This document shows, one piece after another, positions 5,474 through 10,077 of a DNA stretch of 10,077 nt. Origin of the DNA: JAAYFT01 sp041655755 (GTDB lineage Bacteria > Bacillota > Clostridia > Tissierellales > Tissierellaceae); assembly GCA_041655755.1 (NCBI GenBank), contig JBBAEY010000079.1:1-10077 (forward strand). Direction: 5' to 3'. Each line of letters starts with the position of its first letter. Position 1 is the stretch's first letter. A program made the translations under genes and the position numbers. The notes beneath the pieces are model-generated. The model saw nothing but the letters and a program-made list of their open reading frames with translations, was not told the DNA's origin and made no database searches.

Positions 5474-6094
5474 ATGGATATAGAACATATAATTGAAAAG
5501 TTAAAAGATAGGACCCCTAAGCCTTTGGACATAAGGAATAGATACTCTGTCCTCATACCTATCATAAATAATAAGGGTAGGCTAGAGATAATATTTGAAT
5601 TGAGGTCCAAGGATTTGACCCAGCAGCCAGGGGAAATATCCTTTCCCGGCGGGGAAGTGGAAGGCATGGAAAGCTACCGAGATGCTGCCATTAGGGAAAC
5701 CATGGAGGAGCTAAATATAGGGAGGGAAAATATAGAGATCATAGGGGAGCTTGACTATCTAGTTTCCCATGCAGGTATTACAATCCACTGTTTTGTAGGC
5801 ACTATAGAAAAAATAGACATAGGGGAAATAGAGCCAAGTAAGGACGAAGTCGACCACATATTCACAGTTCCCTTGGACTTTTTCTTGAATACAGAGCCAG
5901 ACAAATACCAGCTGGAGCTAGAGACCGTATTAAATGAGGAATTCCCCTACAATTTGATACCCAACGGGAAGGATTACAATTGGAGATCTGGAAAGAACAT
6001 TGTCATGTTTTACCACTATGGGGGATACATCATATGGGGATTTACAGCTAAAATGATGAACAACTTTGCACATACAATAAGGGACCTAATCTAG
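5474..6094 (+). CDS. Nudix hydrolase, CoA pyrophosphatase (YeaB/NudL) type
   Basis: A 206-residue Nudix hydrolase. The Nudix box runs from G60 to I82 (G-x5-E-x7-R-E-x2-E-E): G60, E66, R74-E75 and E78-E79 are all present, so metal binding should be intact. The usual glycine near the end of the box is N81. The preceding L-R-S-K-D-L-T-Q-Q-P-G-E-I-S-F-P-G-G is the extra motif of the CoA pyrophosphatase group, which splits CoA or acyl-CoA into 3',5'-ADP and phosphopantetheine. The canonical histidine of that motif is Q here. Substrate is therefore probable, not proven. AGGAGGTG (5462-5469) supports the start. It is the last gene of the mscL-phospholipase-Nudix operon and ends inside a terminator hairpin. 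Confidence 0.87.
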   Translation: MDIEHIIEKLKDRTPKPLDIRNRYSVLIPIINNKGRLEIIFELRSKDLTQQPGEISFPGGEVEGMESYRDAAIRETMEELNIGRENIEIIGELDYLVSHAGITIHCFVGTIEKIDIGEIEPSKDEVDHIFTVPLDFFLNTEPDKYQLELETVLNEEFPYNLIPNGKDYNWRSGKNIVMFYHYGGYIIWGFTAKMMNNFAHTIRDLI

Positions 6095-6111
6095 GCCCCT
6101 TAATTTTCTTC
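6079..6111 (+). terminator. Terminator ending the mscL-phospholipase-Nudix operon
   Basis: The stem is AAGGG-A-CCTA / TAGG-C-CCCTT (6079-6088 paired with 6092-6101; one A/C mismatch) with a 3-nt loop, followed by AATTTTCTT. The hairpin includes the Nudix stop codon TAG (6092-6094) and reaches into the stop codon of the convergent MATE gene (6100-6102). It may also slow polymerase arriving from the MATE side, but there is no T-run in that direction. Confidence 0.7.
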
Positions 6112-7497
6112 AATAGTCTTATTTAGTCTAGGATTTACCTCATTTCCTAGATTTTTTATGCTCCTCAGGACGAAAAGTGCCGTGAGAACAGATGCAATGA
6201 AATCCGCCAGAGGTCCCGCCATCCATACGCCAGTAAGTCCAAATATCCTTGGAAGGATGATTAGGGCCGGAATAAGTATAAGCACCTGCCTGGACAAACT
6301 TAAAAACATGGATTGCTTAGGCTTCCCAGTGGCCTGAAAGTAGTTGGAGCTGACTACCTGAAAACCTATTATGGGAAACATAGCCAGATAGGTTCTCATG
6401 CCAGGAACTCCAATTCTTGAAATTTCAGTGAGATTTCCATTTTTACTTATAAATAGCTGATAAAGCTTGACCGGGAAAAATTGAGTCAGTACGAATCCCA
6501 GTGATGTTAGGGCCGTGGCAGCGATAACAGAATATTTTAGGGTTTCCTTGACCCTATCATAGTTCTTTGCCCCGTAGTTAAAGCCAATAATAGGCTGAGA
6601 ACCTTGGTTTATGCCAAAGACAGGCATCATTACCATCATAGCCACACTATTTATTACTGCCATACTGGAATTAGCCAAATCTCCGCCGTAGTTCTTCAAA
6701 CTGTTGTTGAGCAGGACAGTTACCATACTGCCAGCAATTTGCATGCTGAATGGGCCTACTCCAATGGCTATAATGTCCTTAAATATATCCCATTTTAGTT
6801 TTAAGTAGGATTTTTTGATGCTGAGCATGGACTTGCCTCCAAAGAAATACCTCATAACCCAGATTGCAGATAGGCCTTGGGATATGATAGTAGCCAGTGC
6901 CGCACCCTCTACCCCCATATGGAAGACAAAGATAAAGATGGGGTCAAGTATGGTATTTGTAATGGCACCTATGAGCATAGTCTTCATGGCAATGGTTGGG
7001 CTGCCTTCACCCCTGATAAAATTGTTCATGCCGAATCCAATAGTTTGGAGGGGTGCACCTATTAGTATGATTTTCATATAGTCATAGGCATATCCAAAGT
7101 TGGATGGGGACGCACCAAATGCATTTAGTAGTGGCTTCAGAAAAATCAGGCCAAATATACTAATGGCTAGGGAAGCCAAGATAAGGAGAACAAAGGCGTT
7201 TCCTGTGACCTTCTCTGCCTCTTCCTTCCTGTCTTGTCCCAGCTTGATAGATACCAGTGTATTTCCGCCAATGCCTATAAGCATACCAAAGGCCATGATG
7301 ACCAAGGATATGGGCATTGTAATGAAGATGCCGCCTATGGCCAAATCCCCTACGCCCTTGCCAATGAAAATTCTATCTACAACATTGTACAATGCGTTTA
7401 CAATCATTCCAGTAATTGCAGGCAGAGAAAATTTAAATAGCAGTTTGGCTATGGGCTCCTCTCCAAGCAATTTTCGTCTTTCGTTTTCTTTATTCAT
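6100..7497 (-). CDS. MATE family multidrug/sodium antiporter, MepA-like
   Basis: A 465-residue membrane protein with about 12 hydrophobic segments arranged as two MatE halves (about 15-175 and 235-395). The opening L-L-G-E-E-P-I-A-K-L-L-F-K-F-S-L-P-A and N-A-L-Y-N-V-V-D-R-I-F-I-G-K-G-V-G are typical of the MepA/DinF-like MATE group. That group exports cationic drugs or metabolites in exchange for Na+ or H+. Length and ends look complete. The start is set at ATG 7497 because AGGTGAT (7501-7507) precedes it; an in-frame TTG at 7512 overlaps that site's surroundings and lacks its own. No regulator gene is adjacent. The 3' end is five bases from the convergent Nudix gene. Substrate unknown. Confidence 0.9.
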   Translation of the reverse strand: MNKENERRKLLGEEPIAKLLFKFSLPAITGMIVNALYNVVDRIFIGKGVGDLAIGGIFITMPISLVIMAFGMLIGIGGNTLVSIKLGQDRKEEAEKVTGNAFVLLILASLAISIFGLIFLKPLLNAFGASPSNFGYAYDYMKIILIGAPLQTIGFGMNNFIRGEGSPTIAMKTMLIGAITNTILDPIFIFVFHMGVEGAALATIISQGLSAIWVMRYFFGGKSMLSIKKSYLKLKWDIFKDIIAIGVGPFSMQIAGSMVTVLLNNSLKNYGGDLANSSMAVINSVAMMVMMPVFGINQGSQPIIGFNYGAKNYDRVKETLKYSVIAATALTSLGFVLTQFFPVKLYQLFISKNGNLTEISRIGVPGMRTYLAMFPIIGFQVVSSNYFQATGKPKQSMFLSLSRQVLILIPALIILPRIFGLTGVWMAGPLADFIASVLTALFVLRSIKNLGNEVNPRLNKTIEEN

Positions 7498-7512
7498 CTG
7501 ATCACCTAGCAA

Positions 7513-7551
7513 AATAGTAGTTAGCCCTCAAAAAGAAGGCTAACTATTATT
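7513..7551 (-). terminator. Terminator hairpin after the CAP-domain gene
   Basis: A 14-bp inverted repeat (AATAGTAGTTAGCC paired with GGCTAACTATTATT) has an 11-nt loop. It has nine perfect inner pairs and, in the minus-strand RNA, one A/C mismatch further out. On that strand it runs into ATTTTGC. It lies about 45 nt past the stop of the CAP gene and just before the MATE gene, so it should separate the two. Confidence 0.6.
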
Positions 7552-7554
7552 ATA
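7546..7554 (-). promoter_or_regulatory. Candidate extended -10 promoter of the MATE gene
   Basis: TGTTATAAT on the minus strand (TATAAT at 7549-7554, TGT at 7555-7557) is a perfect extended -10; no good -35 is seen upstream. Transcription would begin near 7542, inside the terminator hairpin stem, leaving a leader of about 45 nt. A promoter is needed if the hairpin terminates transcription from the CAP gene. Confidence 0.45.
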
Positions 7555-7596
7555 ACACAAAAAAATTCATATTGATATGATATTTTGACACCCTAA

Positions 7597-8376
7597 TTAA
7601 TTTGTAAACATTTGGGTCCAATAGTTTGTCCCATTGCTGGTCTGATAGTAGCCGACACCAATCTTAGTGAAACTGGAGTTCATAATATTGGCCCTATGGC
7701 CAGATGAATTCATCCAGGCCCTGACTACAGATTGGGCCGAAAGCTGACCTTTTGCGATATTTTCCCCAGCAGTGCCATATTTGATGCCAAAGGACTTCAT
7801 CATATCGAAGGGTGAACCGTAAGTAGGTGAATTGTGGTTAAAGTAGTTATTTTTTCCCATGTCTTCAGATTTCTTCCTGGCTACATTTGACAATTCTAGG
7901 CTTGCTTCCAGAGGTCTTAGCCCTTCCTTTTGCCTTTCAACATTGACTAATCTTACTACTTCAGCCTCTATGGCAGATAGGCCAGATATAGATGGGCTAG
8001 GTGCAGGATTAGTTGGTTCAACGGGCCTACTTGGCTGGCTAGGCCTTGTTGGGGTTTCCGCTGGAGTCTCCACAGGGGTTTCCACTGGCCTACTTGGTGC
8101 GGGCTCAGATGGTACATTTGGAGTGGAAGGCCTCTCAGGTAACTGGATGATTGTCCCAGGTCTTGACACAGGGCTGGTATTGACCACAGTCCATGTCCAC
8201 TGGGGATAATTTTCAATTGGTGAATAATCATAGTAGTAGTTTACTGCATAGCCTCTATTATAATTATTCGAATAAGTAATATTAGGGTAGTAAAAATTTG
8301 CAGCACTGGCTGCTGATGAACTAAGTATACTGGCAGCAAGTAATGAAATAGCCAGCTTTTTCTTCTTTTTTAACAT
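7597..8376 (-). CDS. Secreted CAP/SCP-domain protein (YkwD-like)
   Basis: A 259-residue exported protein. Residues 1-25 are a signal peptide: K-rich start, hydrophobic core, S-A-A-S-A then cleavage near 25. Next comes a Tyr/Asn-rich segment (27-65), then a Pro/Thr/Glu-rich linker (about 78-128) with repeated P-V-E-T-P units that resembles a cell-wall-spanning spacer. The CAP domain fills 133-259, with the cavity residues H181 (F-N-H), E205 (G-E-N-I-A) and H227 (G-H-R-A-N-I-M), then I-G-V-G-Y and Y-W-T-Q-M-F. There is no LPxTG anchor or LysM repeat, so it is probably released or loosely wall-bound. The molecular function of bacterial CAP proteins is unsettled. AGGAGG (minus strand) is seven bases before the start. 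A WalR-like box lies beside its likely promoter. Confidence 0.92.
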   Translation of the reverse strand: MLKKKKKLAISLLAASILSSSAASAANFYYPNITYSNNYNRGYAVNYYYDYSPIENYPQWTWTVVNTSPVSRPGTIIQLPERPSTPNVPSEPAPSRPVETPVETPAETPTRPSQPSRPVEPTNPAPSPSISGLSAIEAEVVRLVNVERQKEGLRPLEASLELSNVARKKSEDMGKNNYFNHNSPTYGSPFDMMKSFGIKYGTAGENIAKGQLSAQSVVRAWMNSSGHRANIMNSSFTKIGVGYYQTSNGTNYWTQMFTN

Positions 8377-8402
8377 ATTATGTCCTCCTTGAAATTTAGA
8401 AA

Positions 8403-8432
8403 ATTAAAACTTATCTATTTCCCTCCTTTCAA
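8403..8432 (-). promoter_or_regulatory. Likely promoter of the CAP-domain gene
   Basis: On the minus strand, -35 TTGAAA (8427-8432, five of six) and -10 TTTAAT (8403-8408, five of six) are 18 bp apart. Transcription would start near 8396, about 20 nt before the ATG. An alternative upstream is an extended -10, TGATATACT, with TATACT at 8461-8466 and a weak TTTATT -35. The first is favoured because the WalR-like box then sits directly upstream of the -35. Confidence 0.5.
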
Positions 8433-8457
8433 AAGGTTACAAAATAGTAACATTTTG
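8430..8457. repeat. Imperfect 11-bp inverted repeat around the WalR-like box
   Basis: CAAAAGGTTAC-AAAATA-GTAACATTTTG pairs at ten of eleven positions. It contains the whole WalR-like direct repeat, so the same bases can be read as a dyad; a dimeric regulator other than WalR is possible. Confidence 0.5.
8436..8452 (-). promoter_or_regulatory. WalR (YycF)-type binding box
   Basis: On the minus strand TGTTAC-TATTT-TGTAAC fits the WalR consensus TGTWAH-N5-TGTWAH exactly at every specified position. It ends four bases upstream of the -35 of the likely CAP gene promoter, a place suited to an activator. WalRK in Bacillus and relatives controls secreted cell-wall proteins, which fits a secreted CAP protein. 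That WalR binds here is inferred; the regulator gene is not in this window. Confidence 0.5.
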
Positions 8458-8507
8458 TCAAGTATATCACTAGTTAGAAGGGCAAATAAACCCTCAAAAC
8501 TTGACAA
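8455..8507. repeat. Widely spaced 9-bp inverted repeat in the divergent promoter region
   Basis: TTGTCAAGT (8455-8463) and ACTTGACAA (8499-8507) are perfect inverted copies, 44 bp centre to centre, near four helical turns. The right copy contains the -35 of the chemoreceptor promoter; the left copy adjoins the WalR-like box. It may be a paired operator or just two TTGACA-like elements facing apart. Confidence 0.35.
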
Positions 8508-8529
8508 GTCTTCATAAAAATGGGATACT
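8501..8529 (+). promoter_or_regulatory. Promoter of the chemoreceptor gene
   Basis: A consensus -35 TTGACA (8501-8506), 17-bp spacer, and -10 GATACT (8524-8529) with a TG extension (8521-8522). Transcription would begin near 8536, giving a leader of about 60 nt. A second possible pair is TAGACA (8529-8534) with TAATCT 17 bp downstream. No motility sigma-factor (SigD) pattern was found. Confidence 0.55.
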
Positions 8530-8596
8530 AGACATTTTTAGCTATTTGTGTTAATCTGGTAATATATTAAATTTTTCAACCTGGAGGTATAATATA

Positions 8597-10077
8597 ATGA
8601 AAAAAGGAAGATTTCCGCTGCTACTTATAGTATCGGCTATACCTACTATTTTGCTTTTATTGGCTACATATCTAGTTAATATTAGGCTGGATACCCTAGT
8701 AGTTCCAATCCTAGCGACCTACATCGGCTCACTTATAGCTGCCATGATAGTTTCCAAGATGGGTGGCAGTGGAGGGGGAAGTTTGGTTGACAGAATATCT
8801 AAGACCATAAATCTTTTACTGTCAGGAGATTTTTTTGCTTCCCTGGTATTTCTAGAAGAAGTTGAAGGGGAGCACAGGGTAATAAATGATTTCGAAGGCT
8901 TGGTAAATAGCCTAATGGAAATGCTGGAGCAGTTTGATATGTCAGCACAAAAAAACGCCTATTATTCGGAAAGGTTGATTGAGGTAGTCAATGGAGCCAA
9001 TGTATCGGATAGGGAAATCTTACAAGCCATAGATGGAGTTGCCAAGGGTGCAGATGAGACTGCATATTCCATTGAAAACATAGCAAAGCTTGTGAACAGA
9101 CTTGTGGAACAAGCAGTAAGCCTAGAAGAGGAAACTAAAAAGTCCATAGAGGTCATAGATGATTTTAGGGAGCTATCCGACCATATACAAGTTATACTCA
9201 CCAATCTTACAAATGACATAGATAAGACTGTAGAATCCAATAGGGTATCTGCAGAAAACATCAGAGACCTTCAAATAAAGTCGGAGGAGATTAGTGCCAT
9301 AGTCCATTCGGTGACCCAGGTGGCGGAACAGACAAACCTCTTGGCCCTCAATGCAGCCATAGAAGCAGCTAGGGCGGGGGAAGCCGGAAGGGGATTTGCT
9401 ATAGTAGCAGAAGAAGTGCGTAAGTTGGCAGAGGAGTCCAAGCTTGCAGCAGATAAGATAAGCTTCACTGCAAATGAGATAAAGGATCAAACCCAGATAA
9501 CAGCAAACAATGTGGAGGAAACTGTAGATTTAATAGAGAAAAACTCCATAGAGACTAAAAATACTGCGGAGAAATTTTACGAGATGAAAAGCCTTGTAGA
9601 TACTGTAAAGTCCACTGTTGACGACATAGTAAGGTTTTTGGAAGAGGATCTGTCCAGTACGAAGGTTATATTCGACGAAGTAGATAAGGTAGCTGCCATG
9701 TCCCAAGAGACTGCAGCCAGCAGCCAGGAGGTCAGTGCCTCTAGCCAGGCACGAACACAGCTTACGGATAATTTAAATGAAATTTCCCAGCAACTGCTTA
9801 AAATGTCTGGGGACCAAAATCAATTGACTGCCAGTTTGGTGAAGGAATCCCAGTTAAGTGACAATCAAATTAAGGAAAGCAATAGAATATTAAACCTGCT
9901 TGTTGACATGTCTAAGAAGGCAGAAATAGTGCACTTGAACAATGAAAAAGCAATTCTGGAAGGTTTTGTCAAGCAGGGTGAACACCTGGATTTTGTCTAT
10001 ATTACAGACAAGGAAGGCACTGTAGTTGCCTCAAATGATTCAAAGGGAATAGGTGCAAACTTTGCATTTAGACCATG
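8597..10077 (+). CDS. Methyl-accepting chemotaxis protein, C-terminus cut by the window edge
   Basis: The first 493 codons of a chemoreceptor that signals through CheA/CheW. Two membrane helices (about 6-27 and 33-53) are separated by only a few residues, so there is no extracellular sensor; a G-rich stretch (56-61) follows. The cytoplasmic coiled-coil domain spans about 115-440. Its hairpin tip lies at 239-281, including A-E-Q-T-N-L-L-A-L-N-A-A-I-E-A-A-R-A-G, and a methylation-helix segment S-Q-E-T-A-A-S-S-Q-E-V-S-A-S-S-Q lies at 369-384. After it, residues 441-493 begin a Cache/PAS-like fold: L-D-F-V-Y-I-T-D-K-E-G-T-V-V-A-S-N then G-I-G-A-N-F. The order (signalling, then sensor) is unusual. 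GGAGG (8583-8587) is nine bases before the ATG. No other chemotaxis gene is nearby. Confidence 0.92.
   Translation, partial: MKKGRFPLLLIVSAIPTILLLLATYLVNIRLDTLVVPILATYIGSLIAAMIVSKMGGSGGGSLVDRISKTINLLLSGDFFASLVFLEEVEGEHRVINDFEGLVNSLMEMLEQFDMSAQKNAYYSERLIEVVNGANVSDREILQAIDGVAKGADETAYSIENIAKLVNRLVEQAVSLEEETKKSIEVIDDFRELSDHIQVILTNLTNDIDKTVESNRVSAENIRDLQIKSEEISAIVHSVTQVAEQTNLLALNAAIEAARAGEAGRGFAIVAEEVRKLAEESKLAADKISFTANEIKDQTQITANNVEETVDLIEKNSIETKNTAEKFYEMKSLVDTVKSTVDDIVRFLEEDLSSTKVIFDEVDKVAAMSQETAASSQEVSASSQARTQLTDNLNEISQQLLKMSGDQNQLTASLVKESQLSDNQIKESNRILNLLVDMSKKAEIVHLNNEKAILEGFVKQGEHLDFVYITDKEGTVVASNDSKGIGANFAFRP

Noticed and set aside
7498..7512. Alternative TTG start for the MATE gene
   Set aside because: The AGGTGAT site suits the ATG at 7497; the TTG at 7512 has no comparable site and adds five residues not typical of the family.
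7585..7590. Perfect TTGACA on the plus strand near the CAP gene stop
   Set aside because: No -10 lies 16-18 bp downstream and no plus-strand gene follows; treated as chance in AT-rich DNA.
7984..8100. Repetitive DNA in the CAP gene linker as a possible tandem repeat or CRISPR-like array
   Set aside because: It only encodes degenerate P-V-E-T-P units of a Pro/Thr-rich spacer; the repeats are short, imperfect and in frame, with no spacer structure.
8536..8596. Chemoreceptor leader as a possible c-di-GMP or other riboswitch
   Set aside because: About 60 nt of AT-rich sequence with no stable paired elements or terminator; too short for known riboswitch aptamers plus expression platform.

Overview
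The window looks like chromosomal DNA from a low-GC, Gram-positive anaerobe of the Clostridia/Tissierellia type. This is inferred from the AT-rich composition, heavy use of AGG, ATA and CTA codons, strong GGAGG ribosome binding sites before almost every gene, TATAAT-type promoters, and the gene families present (a ComEB-type dCMP deaminase, a MepA-like MATE pump, a YkwD-like secreted CAP protein, and a MscL carrying a zinc ribbon). Genus cannot be fixed from the sequence alone. No tRNA, rRNA, CRISPR array, insertion sequence or phage gene was seen.

Layout. Positions 1-254 (minus strand) hold the first nine codons of a truncated gene, preceded 18 nt upstream by a 69-residue Cro/CI-type regulator. 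The regulator's promoter contains a perfect dyad, so it is probably self-regulated. Positions 337-1520 form a self-contained unit: a promoter, an FMN-dependent alpha-hydroxy-acid dehydrogenase-like gene with an unusual four-cysteine N-terminus, and a terminator. Positions 1537-2549 hold an arginase gene with its own promoter and terminator; its start is re-assigned to 2484. Divergent from it is RNase HI (2658-3263), which converges with an 8-bp overlap on a dCMP deaminase gene (3256-3678, minus).

Positions 3789-6094 look like a three-gene plus-strand operon: the large-conductance mechanosensitive channel MscL, a patatin-like phospholipase, and a Nudix hydrolase of the CoA-pyrophosphatase type. 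A terminator hairpin covering the last stop codon ends it. A minus-strand MATE transporter (6100-7497) converges on it. Upstream of the MATE gene is a secreted CAP/SCP-domain protein (7597-8376, minus), divergent from a methyl-accepting chemotaxis protein that runs off the right edge (8597-10077).

Most of the window is ordinary housekeeping and stress-related content; I do not see a clear new multi-gene system. The points most worth a second look are: (1) an exact match to the WalR/YycF box consensus beside the likely promoter of the CAP gene; (2) a chemoreceptor with no extracellular sensor but with a Cache/PAS-like segment after its signalling domain, on the cytoplasmic side; (3) the grouping of MscL, phospholipase and CoA pyrophosphatase; (4) the cut-off gene at the left edge, controlled with a small regulator of a kind often found beside restriction or defence genes.
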